Shown here: positions 1 through 7,993 of the stretch, one piece after another
Layout of the letters: every line of letters starts with the position of its first letter
Numbering within the stretch: the first letter of the stretch is position 1
Assembly (NCBI GenBank): GCA_016795385.1
Contig: JAEUHI010000047.1
Span: 1 to 64,000 of the forward strand
Source of the DNA: Verrucomicrobiales bacterium
Lineage (GTDB): Bacteria; Verrucomicrobiota; Verrucomicrobiia; Verrucomicrobiales; DEV007
Reading direction: 5' to 3'
DNA: 64,000 nucleotides
Made by a program: the position numbers and the translations under genes
Notes under the pieces: model-generated
The model's database searches: none
What the model was told of the DNA's origin: nothing
The model's input: the letters and a program-made list of their open reading frames with translations, nothing else

Positions 1-826
1 GGCGGTAAAGATCCCACGGAGTTTTGCCCTCGTGCGATTGGTGCGGACGCCATGTGTTGTAGCGCCCGAACCAGCGTTTCAGCGATCGCTCCAGATCGTG
101 GAGGTCGCGGTAGTCGCGAAGGTAGACCTCCTCGTATTTGACACTGCGCCAGAGGCGCTCAATGAACACGTTGTCCACCCATCGCCCCTTTCCGTCCATG
201 CTCAGGCGCACACCGTGGCCCTCAAGGCACTCGCGCCACGCCCGTGAGGTGAACTGGCAGCCCTGGTCGGTGTTGAAAATCGCCGGAGTCCTGCCCGTCG
301 ATTCCGCCGCCTCGTGGAACGCTTCCAGACAGAAGGTGACATCCAGCGTGTTGGAGAGCTTCCAGGAGAGCACGGCGCGCGTGTGCCAGTCCATCACCGC
401 GACGAGATAGGCGAAGCCCCTCCCGATGGGAATGTAGGTGATATCCGCGCACCATGCCTCGTCGGGGCCGGATACCCCGCTACCAAGGAGGTAGGGATGA
501 ACCCGGTGCTCCTCGCCCTTGCCCGGAAGGCTCGTGCGGGGACGGCGGTAGACCGCTTCAATACCCATGTGTCTCATGAGCCGGGCCACGCGAGAGCGGC
601 TTGTGTTAATGCCGTGGTGGCGGCTGAGCACGTCGCGGATCTTGCGCGCACCGAAGGCGGGATCCTCCAGGTGGATTTCGTCGATGAGGCGGCAGAGCGC
701 GGCGTCCTCTTCGGTGAACTTGGAAGCGGCGGGCGCGAGCCGGTTGCGGTTGACTTCGAGGAGCTGGCACTGGCGGCGCACGCTCAAGGTAGAGTCGGAT
801 TCGATCATGGCCTTGCGTTGCTTCAC
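1..826 (-). CDS. IS3-family transposase OrfB (DDE integrase), 3' end outside window
   Basis: This is the catalytic DDE/integrase-core half of the transposase. Translating the minus strand from the GTG at 826 gives an uninterrupted 275-residue frame: an HTH_21-like region (LCRLIDEIHLEDPAFGARKI), then the three catalytic acidic residues in WCADITYIP, FNTDQGCQF and FIERLWRSVKYEEVY, then the usual RPHQSHEGKTPWDLY near the C-terminus. Only the last few residues are missing, beyond position 1. The frame is -1 relative to orfA, so it can be made by frameshifting at 844-850 or by reinitiation at the overlapping GTGA. No inactivating mutation is visible. Confidence 0.92.
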   Translation of the reverse strand, partial: MKQRKAMIESDSTLSVRRQCQLLEVNRNRLAPAASKFTEEDAALCRLIDEIHLEDPAFGARKIRDVLSRHHGINTSRSRVARLMRHMGIEAVYRRPRTSLPGKGEEHRVHPYLLGSGVSGPDEAWCADITYIPIGRGFAYLVAVMDWHTRAVLSWKLSNTLDVTFCLEAFHEAAESTGRTPAIFNTDQGCQFTSRAWRECLEGHGVRLSMDGKGRWVDNVFIERLWRSVKYEEVYLRDYRDLHDLERSLKRWFGRYNTWRPHQSHEGKTPWDLYR

Positions 827-1125
827 AGTCCCAGCTCCTTGGACTTTTTTGCCAGCCACTCCACCTCCATGGTCAGCTGGCCGATCTTGCGCTCAAGGCG
901 GGCGCGCTCTCGTTCGGCGGCCTCCTCGTCCTTCTTGGCGGACCCGCCACGTTCGAAGACGGCGGCGGCTCCCTCCAGCAGGTCCTTTTTCCACTGGCCC
1001 ACCTGCACGGGATGCAAGTCGTGTTCGGCGGCGATCTCGTTGATCGTCTTGGCTCCGCGCGCGGCCTCCAAGGCCACTCGGGCCTTGAACTCCGCGGAGA
1101 AACTTCTTCGGTTCTTCCTTTTCAT
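823..1125 (-). CDS. IS3-family transposase OrfA
   Basis: This 100-residue helix-turn-helix protein is the DNA-binding half of the IS3 transposase. It opens MKRKNRRSFSAEFKARVALEA and continues with the IAAEHDLHPVQVGQWKK recognition-helix region, then a charged coiled coil ending LAKKSKELGL that typically mediates oligomerisation. I start it at the ATG at 1125; an upstream in-frame ATG at 1179 would add 18 residues with no family similarity. A slippery A AAA AAG (850-844, zero-frame codons GCA AAA AAG) sits nine codons before the end, and its stop overlaps the orfB GTG as GTGA. OrfA alone normally acts as a regulator, and the OrfAB fusion is the transposase. Confidence 0.9.
   Translation of the reverse strand: MKRKNRRSFSAEFKARVALEAARGAKTINEIAAEHDLHPVQVGQWKKDLLEGAAAVFERGGSAKKDEEAAERERARLERKIGQLTMEVEWLAKKSKELGL
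844..850 (-). promoter_or_regulatory. Programmed -1 frameshift slippery heptamer (A AAA AAG)
   Basis: The minus strand reads A AAA AAG in the orfA zero frame, the commonest IS3-family slip site. A -1 shift here enters the orfB frame directly. The GTGA stop/start overlap lies 18 bases downstream. No stimulatory structure was modelled. Confidence 0.8.
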
Positions 1126-1217
1126 GGTTCTCGGTCGGAATCTGCCGAGAACGCCCCAACTCTCAATCCTCAAATCCAATCAAGACACTGGCTCCGTCCG
1201 CCGGGGCCACCTCTCGA

Positions 1218-2000
1218 GGCGAGGCCGTGCAGGTGCATGTTGATATTGGAAATCGCCCAGGTGTTCCAGACGCTCTCCTGGCCGTACAGCCGGAGTTTCG
1301 GGAATCCCGCAATTTCCGCCGTGTATTTGGCACCATCGATGAGGAAACCCGCCGAGCCGGTCGTGGGATCGTAAAGACTCTGACCCGGCTGTGGCTGGAT
1401 CATCCGGATGATGATCTCGCGAACCTCGGGTGGCGTGTAAAACTGCCCCGCCGTGGTGCCGCCCTTGTTTTCGTCAGCGAAGCGTTTGATAAGATACTCG
1501 TAGGCGTCTCCAAGCACGTCGGGCGAAACGTTTGAGTTATCCAGCGGGATGTGATCGAGCACGTTCATCGCCGCAACAAGGACTTCTGGCTCGATACGCT
1601 TGTTTCCGGAGCCGTCCGGTGCAGGTTCGTTCCAGCGAACGGAATTGATGATTCCTTTGAGGGCCTGATTTGCCTCGGCGATGGCATTCACCGCGTCGTT
1701 GAGTCGTTCGTTCTTCTCGCTCGTTTCCGCGGTGCGAACGTCGTTCCAAAAGCATCCTGGCGGGATGATGAAATCGTGTCCCTCGGCACGCATGCGATCC
1801 ATCTGTTTGTCGCTTGGATCGGAGCCGTAAGTTTCGGTGAACTCGCGAACTCGGTTTCCCGTCTCCCATTCATAGTTGTCCGACAGACGTTTGAAGAACA
1901 AGAGTGAGAGAATATAAGCCTTGTAATCTTCCACCTTCCCGCGCAGGCCCGTGTCGGCCATGCCCCAGAGGAGGTTTCCCAGTTGTTGTTTCGAGAGCAT
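1218..2000 (-). pseudogene. hsdM: Type I restriction-modification methylase subunit HsdM, truncated by the IS
   Basis: The first ~261 residues are a clear HsdM: the N-terminal helical domain (MLSKQQLGNLLWGMADTGLRG, residues 1-130), the linker with YEYLIKRFADENKGGTTAGQFYTPPEV, and methyltransferase motif I as DPTTGSAGFL. HsdM normally runs to about 500 residues. Homology breaks at NMHLHGLA, after which 15 unrelated residues are read from the IS before a stop. The catalytic motif IV (NPPF/Y) lies beyond the break, so the remaining product cannot methylate DNA. The 3' part of hsdM and any hsdS/hsdR may lie beyond the far IS end, outside the window. Confidence 0.9.
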
Positions 2001-2255
2001 TGGGTGCGGTCCTGTTTTTCCGGAACAATCGTTGTGGTGAAAAGATTTCTGTGAAGTCGTTCACTCCAAGCGCCGCTTGATGTTAAAGAATCGTAAAGGT
2101 TGAAATCATATACCCCCGGCCCACGCGTTCGGCAATCGCCGAGACTCGGAAAAGCTCCGGATTTCCGTAAGATCTCCCGTTCGCGATTTCCCACCTTCGT
2201 GTTGCGGAACCAAAAAAGAAGTGGGGGCTGCGGGCACCTCGCTCGCCCCCCCCCT

Positions 2256-4625
2256 TCAATCCCAAACCCAGTGCTTCAACCGCAGCTTCTCCGCGAGCTG
2301 GGTCGCCTCGATCGCCCGCGGGCCGCTTTTTTCGGCGAGGGCGTCGGCGATTTCGATGGAGGCGGCCCAGTTCTTTTCGGCGTTGAGGATCTCGATGGCG
2401 GCGAAGCCGGCGCGGAAGACCCACTCGGTCTCACCGGGGGCGAGTGGAGTGGCGAGCCCCTCGTTGTCGGTGCGGGTCTCTTCGACGATGGAACGGTAGA
2501 TCTCGAGGGCGACGGGGGCCTTGCCGAGGGCCTCGAGACATTTGCCACGACGCACGGCGGCGTTGTAGCGCCAGAGCGCGGGAGCGGTATCGAGATTGGA
2601 GAGGGCGGCGAAGCGGTCGGCGGCTTCGGTGAGTTTCGCCGTGTCGCGCCCGATGGCGAGGGCCTCGAGGTAGGAGGTGTAGGCGAGATCGGCCATCACC
2701 GCGAAACGCAGGGGAGCGGTCTCGTCGAGGCGCTCGAGCAGGGTGGTGAATTCCGCCCGGGCTTCGTCGAAGCGATCGAGGGAAAGGAAGAGGAGGGCGA
2801 GCTCGTGCGAGGCTTCGTCGGCAAGAGGTCCCTTGGCTTCGATGAGGAGGCGCCATTTGGCGACGGTTTCATCATTCGCCGGCGAGGTCTTGGCTTCAAA
2901 GAAGCGCGCGGTCTCGGCATGCGGGGAATCGCCGAACTCGGTGGAGACGCGATGGAAGGAGCGGGAGGCGGCTTCGAAGTTTTTCCTCGAGACCTGTTCG
3001 TGGGCGAGGATCATGAGGATCTCGCCGAGGTAGGGGGATCCGGGCCAATTGGCGACGAATTCGCCGGCGCGTTGGAGAAGGGCGGCGTCGGCCCCTTCGG
3101 TGAGCTCGACCCAGACGGAGTTGTATTCGAGCCGCTCGCTCTGGGCGAGAGAGAGCGGGCGGGTGCGAAGGACGTCGAGAATTTCTCGGGCGGCGCGGGA
3201 TCTTGCCGGGGCTTGATTCAAATGGATCTCGGCGAGGGCGAGACGGGCATCGATGTTGGCGGGATGGTCGGGATGCTGCTGGACGAAAGCGCTGAGGCGA
3301 TCGAAGGCGGTGGGGTCGCCGGCGGCGGCAAGGGAGAGTCCGCCGAGATAGCCGAGGTCGGCGAGAAGGTCGGAACCGGGAAGGCGACGGGCGAGAGTTT
3401 CCTCAATCGCGGTGAAGGTGGCGGGATCGTTCCCGCGCAGGGCGGCGATGGCGGCGTTGAATTCGTCACGGGCGGCGGATTCGCCCCGGCTCTCCGCGGC
3501 GAGCCGGGCAAAATGGGCGGAGGCCTCGGCGAAACGACCGGCCAGGAAAGCGCGTGAGCCGGTGGTGTAATCGATTCGTTCGCGGAGATCGGCGGCGAGG
3601 TCGGGCGGATCGGCGGGGAACAGGGACGGCTCGGCGGCGGTGAGCCGCAGGGATGCCTCGAGCTGGAGATGAGGATCGGTCGTGTCGCGGGCGAAGGCAG
3701 CGAGGTCGGACTCGCGTGTTTCGCCCTCCTCGAAAAGGGCGATCTGGAAAAAACGGGCGGTATCGCGACCGGGATAGGTCGGCGACTTTGTCCAAGCATC
3801 GAAGCGACCGGCGAGGTCGGCGGGCTTTTCGCCATCGAGGATGGCCTCGAAAAGGAGGAAGGCCTGGCGCGCTTCTTCTTCGGAGGAGGCGAGATCGGCG
3901 AGGGCGGACAGGGTGGCGACGGCACCGCCGCGGTCCCCTTGCCGCCAGAGGAGGGCGGCGCGGAGCCGGGCGAGGGCCAGGCGGGAAGGTGTCCAGGCGG
4001 GATCGTCGAGCCGGACCTCGGCGAGGAGGGCGAGAGCCTCGGCGGATCGACCCGCGGCGGCGGCGATCTGCGCGAGACGCAGCCGCTCTTCCGGCGAGGG
4101 GTCGGGGAAGCCTCCCTGAACAAGCTCATAGGCGGCGTTCTCTTGACCACTGCATGAGAGGCAGACCGCGCGATTCAGGACGATCCGCCGATCCGGAGCG
4201 GGGTTCGCAGCGAGGTGCATCTGATAAGCCTCGGCGGCCTCGGCGAAGCGCTCGACTTCCTGCAGGGCGGTGGCGATCCAGTAGCTCGTGGCCGGTGTGG
4301 GTATGAAGGAGGGGTGGGACCGCAACCAGGCGACGGCTTCATCGGAGGCACCGTCGCGGACGAGGGCTTCGAGGAGACGCGAGGCGACAAAATTGACTTC
4401 GGGCCCTCCTCCTTCTCCGCCGTCGAGGAGATCCCAACAGGCGCGGAAATGCGTCACGGCGGTCTCGAAGCGCTCGTCGGCGAGGGCCTGGCAGCCTTCG
4501 CGAAAGGGAGCGAGATCGGCGAGGCTTTCCTGGGCCGAAACAGGTGCGACCGCGGCAAGGAGGAACGAGGCGAGGGAAGGCGCCAGCCAAAGAAGGGATC
4601 TTTGTCCGGGGCGCGGGAGGCTCAT
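2256..4625 (-). CDS. Exported TPR-repeat protein
   Basis: This 789-residue protein has a signal peptide (hydrophobic LLWLAPSLASFLLAAVAPVSAQ, about residues 11-32) followed by helix-turn-helix TPR-like repeats over most of its length (for example FREGCQALADERFETAVTHFRACWDLL and ATALQEVERFAEAAEAYQMHLAANPAP). Later repeats resemble outer-membrane TPR scaffolds of the YbgF/BamD type (PGSPYLGEILMILAHEQVSRKNFEAASRSFHRV). It is probably a periplasmic protein-protein scaffold; no catalytic domain is visible. Its ATG overlaps the stop of the upstream DUF5069-like gene as ATGA, implying coupled translation. Its partner is unknown. Confidence 0.8.
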   Translation of the reverse strand: MSLPRPGQRSLLWLAPSLASFLLAAVAPVSAQESLADLAPFREGCQALADERFETAVTHFRACWDLLDGGEGGGPEVNFVASRLLEALVRDGASDEAVAWLRSHPSFIPTPATSYWIATALQEVERFAEAAEAYQMHLAANPAPDRRIVLNRAVCLSCSGQENAAYELVQGGFPDPSPEERLRLAQIAAAAGRSAEALALLAEVRLDDPAWTPSRLALARLRAALLWRQGDRGGAVATLSALADLASSEEEARQAFLLFEAILDGEKPADLAGRFDAWTKSPTYPGRDTARFFQIALFEEGETRESDLAAFARDTTDPHLQLEASLRLTAAEPSLFPADPPDLAADLRERIDYTTGSRAFLAGRFAEASAHFARLAAESRGESAARDEFNAAIAALRGNDPATFTAIEETLARRLPGSDLLADLGYLGGLSLAAAGDPTAFDRLSAFVQQHPDHPANIDARLALAEIHLNQAPARSRAAREILDVLRTRPLSLAQSERLEYNSVWVELTEGADAALLQRAGEFVANWPGSPYLGEILMILAHEQVSRKNFEAASRSFHRVSTEFGDSPHAETARFFEAKTSPANDETVAKWRLLIEAKGPLADEASHELALLFLSLDRFDEARAEFTTLLERLDETAPLRFAVMADLAYTSYLEALAIGRDTAKLTEAADRFAALSNLDTAPALWRYNAAVRRGKCLEALGKAPVALEIYRSIVEETRTDNEGLATPLAPGETEWVFRAGFAAIEILNAEKNWAASIEIADALAEKSGPRAIEATQLAEKLRLKHWVWD

Positions 4626-5143
4626 GCCTTGCTGTTTCGCTTCACGTAGTCGATCACCTTGGCATCGTCGTCTCCCGCGGCCCAGACGGCGCGGAGAAAA
4701 TCGGCGGGGGCGATGTCGTGGCGTTTGAGGAAGGCGCGGTCGCCGCCGCAGCAGAACATCGTGTTGGGATCGAGCTCGCCGCGCAGCTTGGCGCGGGCCT
4801 TCACGAGGATGCGCGGCAGCCAGACGAAACCGTCGACTTCGCTCGTCTTCGCCGGGAGGGTGGCGGGATCGAGGACCCGATCGCTCTTCTGGCCGTGCAT
4901 GATCTCGGCGAGGTAGTCGCGTCGCACGCTGGCGATCATGACGGCGGTGGTGAGGCTGGGCTCGCTCATCTCGGCAAGGTCTTCCACGAAATCAAAGAAC
5001 TCGCGCGGCTGGTAGCCGATCGAATCGAGGAAGGCGAGATCTTCAGCGCTGTAATAGCCCGAGTAGTCGGTGTCGCCGGAGCGATAACGGGCCAAGCAGC
5101 GTTCGAAGAGGGCGGAGAAGGTGGAATCCCAGGAGTAGGACAT
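4622..5143 (-). CDS. DUF5069-like protein
   Basis: This 173-residue cytoplasmic protein has an N-terminal helical part (FERCLARYRSGDTDYSGYYS, then FLDSIGYQPREFFDFVEDLAE) and a C-terminal half resembling DUF5069: FVWLPRILVKARAKLRGELDP, a CCGGDRAFLKRHDI segment and WAAGDDDAKVIDYVKR. DUF5069 has no known biochemical role. The family call rests on motif memory. The gene lies between nadA and the TPR gene on the same strand, overlapping the latter by four bases. Its start codon is preceded by a short heptamer repeat (5150-5175) rather than a Shine-Dalgarno sequence; on the mRNA strand that repeat reads CCTCCGA. Confidence 0.65.
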   Translation of the reverse strand: MSYSWDSTFSALFERCLARYRSGDTDYSGYYSAEDLAFLDSIGYQPREFFDFVEDLAEMSEPSLTTAVMIASVRRDYLAEIMHGQKSDRVLDPATLPAKTSEVDGFVWLPRILVKARAKLRGELDPNTMFCCGGDRAFLKRHDIAPADFLRAVWAAGDDDAKVIDYVKRNSKA

Positions 5144-5149
5144 GGCGTT

Positions 5150-5175
5150 CGGAGGTCGGAGGTCGGAGGTCGGAG
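5150..5175. repeat. Short heptamer tandem repeat (GGAGGTC), about 3.7 copies
   Basis: GGAGGTC is repeated at 5151, 5158 and 5165, followed by a partial GGAG. It occupies most of the 49-base gap between nadA and the DUF5069-like gene and ends seven bases upstream of the latter's start codon. The same heptamer builds the large array at 54989-55294. Confidence 0.85.
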
Positions 5176-5192
5176 TTTGGAACGATGGCGGG

Positions 5193-6140
5193 TTATTTGC
5201 TGAGTTCCAGCATCCGCAGGATGGGTGTCTCGGCGGCCTTGCGGAGATCCTCGTCGAGGGTGACCTCGGGCTTCAAGTCGCGGAGGCAGAGGTAGAGCTT
5301 TTCGAGGGTGTTCATTTTCATGTAACGGCACTCGGCGCAGGCACAGCGGTCGGTGGGCCCGGGGATGAGGTTTTTCTCCGGCACCTCGCGGCGGAGGCGA
5401 TGGAGCATGTTCGCCTCGGTCACTACGATGATGTCTTGCGCCGGAGTCTTGCGGCAGAAGTCGATCATCTTTTCGGTGGAGCAGACCTCGTCGGCGAGGA
5501 GTCGCACGGCGGTGGTGCACTCGGGGTGGGCGACGACGACGGCGTCGGGATGCTCGTCCTTGATCTTGCGGATGCTGTCGCGGGTGAATTCGACGTGGAC
5601 GTAACAGTTGCCGTTCCAATACTCCATCTCACGGCCGGTCTGCTGGGAGACCCAGGCTCCGAGATTCTGGTCGGGAGCGAAGAGGATCGGACGGTCTTTC
5701 GGCGCGGCTTCGACGATGCGCACGGCGTTGCCGCTGGTGCAGATCACGTCGGAGAGCGCCTTCACTGCAGCCGAGGAATTGATGTAGGTGACGACGTAAT
5801 AATTCTTTTCCTTGTTGGCCTCGAGAAAGGCGGCGAGGTCCTCGGGCTGGCAGGAATCCTCCAGCGAGCATCCGGCATTGGCATCGGGGAGGACGACGGT
5901 CTTGGCGGGATTGATGATCTTCGCGGTCTCGGCCATGAAGTGCACGCCGCAGAAGGCGATGACGTCGGCGTCGGTTTCCTGCGCGCGGAAGGAAAGGCCG
6001 AGCGAGTCGCCCACGTAGTCGGCGATTTCCTGGATCGCGGCGATCTGGTAGTTGTGCGCGAGGATGACGGCGTTGCGCTCCCTCTTGAGGGCGAGGATGT
6101 CGGCGCGCAGGTCGGTGGAAGAGGCGAGGGTCGAGGCCAT
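5193..6140 (-). CDS. nadA: Quinolinate synthase A
   Basis: NadA condenses iminoaspartate with dihydroxyacetone phosphate to quinolinate in de novo NAD synthesis, using a [4Fe-4S] cluster. The 315-residue protein shows AVILAHNYQ (residues 24-32), GVHFMAETAKIINP, LPDANAGCSLEDSC, TYINSSAAVKA, HPECTTAV and the C-terminal CACAECRYMKMNTLEKLY. Cys91, Cys208 and one of Cys266/268/271 are the likely cluster ligands. Length fits the family. nadB and nadC are not nearby, so this is a stand-alone nadA placed between the bactofilin genes and the DUF5069-like gene on the same strand. Confidence 0.95.
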   Translation of the reverse strand: MASTLASSTDLRADILALKRERNAVILAHNYQIAAIQEIADYVGDSLGLSFRAQETDADVIAFCGVHFMAETAKIINPAKTVVLPDANAGCSLEDSCQPEDLAAFLEANKEKNYYVVTYINSSAAVKALSDVICTSGNAVRIVEAAPKDRPILFAPDQNLGAWVSQQTGREMEYWNGNCYVHVEFTRDSIRKIKDEHPDAVVVAHPECTTAVRLLADEVCSTEKMIDFCRKTPAQDIIVVTEANMLHRLRREVPEKNLIPGPTDRCACAECRYMKMNTLEKLYLCLRDLKPEVTLDEDLRKAAETPILRMLELSK

Positions 6141-6170
6141 GGAGAGAGGGGGTTGGGAGGATTGTCAGGG

Positions 6171-7322
6171 TCAGCCGATCACGGTCGGATTGAAGCCTTT
6201 GCGCAGGGCGAGCTCGGTGGTGATGCCGGGATCGAGGCGGGTTTCCCCGGTGATCCGGCCGCCGTCGCGGAGCTCGAGATCGATCGCGGCGAGGTCGCCC
6301 TCGACGATGCCGGTGCGGGCGACGCGCACCTTGCCCGAGCAGGTGAGGTCGCCGATGAGGTGTCCGGCGATCTCGGCGCGATTCGCCATGACGCCGTCGG
6401 GGAAGCGGACCTCGCAGTGCTTTTCGATGACCAGCTTCTCGCAGTGGAGTTGACCGCGAACGGTGCCGGAATGGCGGAAAACGGCGTCGCCGGTGCAGTC
6501 GACGGTGGCGTCGATCGAGCCGCTCACGGTGAGATGGTGACAGGCGATCTCGGAGTTGTTGATGAGGCCGCCTTTCTTCGCAATGATGATGTCTCCCCGG
6601 GTGCGGAGGGTGTGGCTCTTGACCGTCTTGATCTCGTAGTTCGCCAGACTGATGTAGGCGCTGCAGCGCTCGCACTGGGTCGATCTGGCAAAACGCGAAA
6701 CATCCTGGTGATGGTGGCAGCGGAAACACCGCACGCGGATCTCCGGAACATTGTCATCACGGCGGCGGCGGTCATCGGGGGCCGCGTAGTTCGGCGGCAT
6801 CTTTTCCTTTTCGGCCACCACGACGGTTTGCTGGGCGGCGATGAGGGCGCCCATCGAGCCTTGGGCAAGCGTGTCGCGGCTCTGGGCTTCGCGTCCGAGG
6901 GCGGGACCGGCGAGATCGTCGGAGGTGGCCGACTCCCGGGAGACATTCGGCGCACCCAGCCCGAAGAAGGCGCCGGCGGTAAGGTCATCCTCTTCCCTCC
7001 CGGCTTGGGGCGCGAGATCAGGCAAGGGGCGGGCACCGGCATCTTTTTCCTCCGCGGAGACGAGCCACGAATTTCCCGAGGGAACCGGATCCACTGCCTC
7101 CGCCGGGGTGAGCAGGGGGCGGCGCTTCCGCGGAGGCCTCACTTCGGCGATGCCGGAGACGCGCAATCCGGGATTGGCGATGGCCACGCCCTTGCGCACG
7201 CGGAAATGCTCACCACAGGACCGGCAGAAGGAAGAGATCACCAGCGAGGGCTCCTGCTGCAGATGGCCGCAGTAGGGGCAGGTGAGATCCACCTTTTTCG
7301 ATCGATATCGTTTTCCGAACAC
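6171..7322 (-). CDS. Bactofilin-domain protein with two zinc ribbons
   Basis: This 383-residue protein starts at GTG 7322. It has an N-terminal CxxC...CxxC zinc ribbon (Cys15/18/33/36), a long Pro/Ala/charged linker (about 40-195), a second CxxC...CxxC ribbon (Cys199/202/217/220), then a right-handed beta-helix bactofilin domain (about 228-370) with regularly spaced hydrophobic and Gly residues (GDIIIAKKGGLINNSEIACHH onward). Bactofilins polymerise without nucleotide into cytoskeletal filaments. It lies directly downstream of a canonical bactofilin and may co-polymerise with it. The two zinc ribbons are unusual for the family; a link to nucleic acid or protein partners is only inference. Confidence 0.8.
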   Translation of the reverse strand: MFGKRYRSKKVDLTCPYCGHLQQEPSLVISSFCRSCGEHFRVRKGVAIANPGLRVSGIAEVRPPRKRRPLLTPAEAVDPVPSGNSWLVSAEEKDAGARPLPDLAPQAGREEDDLTAGAFFGLGAPNVSRESATSDDLAGPALGREAQSRDTLAQGSMGALIAAQQTVVVAEKEKMPPNYAAPDDRRRRDDNVPEIRVRCFRCHHHQDVSRFARSTQCERCSAYISLANYEIKTVKSHTLRTRGDIIIAKKGGLINNSEIACHHLTVSGSIDATVDCTGDAVFRHSGTVRGQLHCEKLVIEKHCEVRFPDGVMANRAEIAGHLIGDLTCSGKVRVARTGIVEGDLAAIDLELRDGGRITGETRLDPGITTELALRKGFNPTVIG

Positions 7323-7340
7323 TGCTGGAGAGGGGTAATC

Positions 7341-7372
7341 AAGAAAGGCGCGCCCGATCGCTCCGGCGCGCC
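7341..7372 (-). terminator. Candidate intrinsic terminator between the two bactofilin genes
   Basis: On the minus strand GGCGCGCC (7372-7365), a 10-base loop and GGCGCGCC (7354-7347) form an 8-bp GC stem followed by TTTCTT. It lies downstream of the 166-residue bactofilin, so the second gene may be only partly co-transcribed. Each arm is self-complementary, so other folds are possible. Confidence 0.55.
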
Positions 7373-7420
7373 CCGCGGCCGCTCCCGCCGAAACGAGAGC
7401 GGATCAAAAAACGGGTGTCA

Positions 7421-7921
7421 TCACATGCCACCCGAGGGCGCGTCGCCGGCCGGTTTGGAGGGAGCCTTCGAGCCGGAACGCGGGGTGCCGACGGTCGACG
7501 ATCCCATGAAGGTCGCGCCTTCCTCGATGGCCAGTTTGCCGGCGGTCACGTCGCCATGGAGAATGGCATTCTGCTTCAATTCACAGCGATCGGTGACGGT
7601 GATGTTGCCTTCGATCTTGCCGAAGACGACGACGGAACGGGTCTTCACATCTCCGACGATCTGGGCGTTTTCACCCACGGTGAGATCACCTTCGGAATTC
7701 ACTTCGCCCTCGATGCGGCCGTCGATGATGAGATCGTTGGAGAAACGCAGCTTGCCTTTGATCTCCACATCGCTGGAGAGGATGTTTTTGCCTCCGGTCA
7801 TCCCGGACATCGGCGAAGAGACACGCGGTTTCGGCGCGGCGGTAGTGGCGGCGGCGGTTTCCTCGGCGGGCTTGCTGGCGGCGTCCGAGCTGTCTTCCTG
7901 ATTGATGATTTGTTTGAGCAC
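7421..7921 (-). CDS. Bactofilin (polymer-forming cytoskeletal protein)
   Basis: This 166-residue protein has a disordered N-terminus rich in Ala, Thr and Pro (residues 10-40) and a compact bactofilin beta-helix (about 45-150). The family pattern is clear in DVEIKGKLRFSNDLIIDGRIEGE, GDLTVGENAQIVGDVK and RSVVVFGKIEGNITVTDRCEL. Bactofilins assemble spontaneously into filaments that anchor cell-wall or morphogenesis enzymes at the inner membrane. Length and layout are standard. It is followed on the same strand by the zinc-ribbon bactofilin, with a possible terminator between them. Confidence 0.93.
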   Translation of the reverse strand: MLKQIINQEDSSDAASKPAEETAAATTAAPKPRVSSPMSGMTGGKNILSSDVEIKGKLRFSNDLIIDGRIEGEVNSEGDLTVGENAQIVGDVKTRSVVVFGKIEGNITVTDRCELKQNAILHGDVTAGKLAIEEGATFMGSSTVGTPRSGSKAPSKPAGDAPSGGM

Positions 7922-7993
7922 GGCTGAAAAGAAGTGGAAGTTGCAGTCGATCCCAGGCGGATTCCTGAAATGGTTCTCCGGAAACTAGCTTAA

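Larger units (their letters stand above)
1..1209 (-). mobile_element. IS3-family insertion sequence, partial (runs off window start)
   Basis: Two overlapping minus-strand transposase frames (orfA, orfB) give the IS3-family layout. The upstream end is placed near 1209, where hsdM homology stops; reading down the minus strand the element would begin TGGCCCCGG, fitting the TG start usual for IS3 ends. The other inverted repeat lies before position 1, so neither the repeat pair nor a target duplication can be checked. The end position is an estimate good to about 10 bases. Confidence 0.85.

Noticed and set aside
5142..7901. A 919-codon plus-strand open frame across nadA and the bactofilins
   Set aside because: It is antisense to clear families (NadA, bactofilin) and encodes Gly/Asp/His-rich text with no domain, as expected for reversed high-GC genes.
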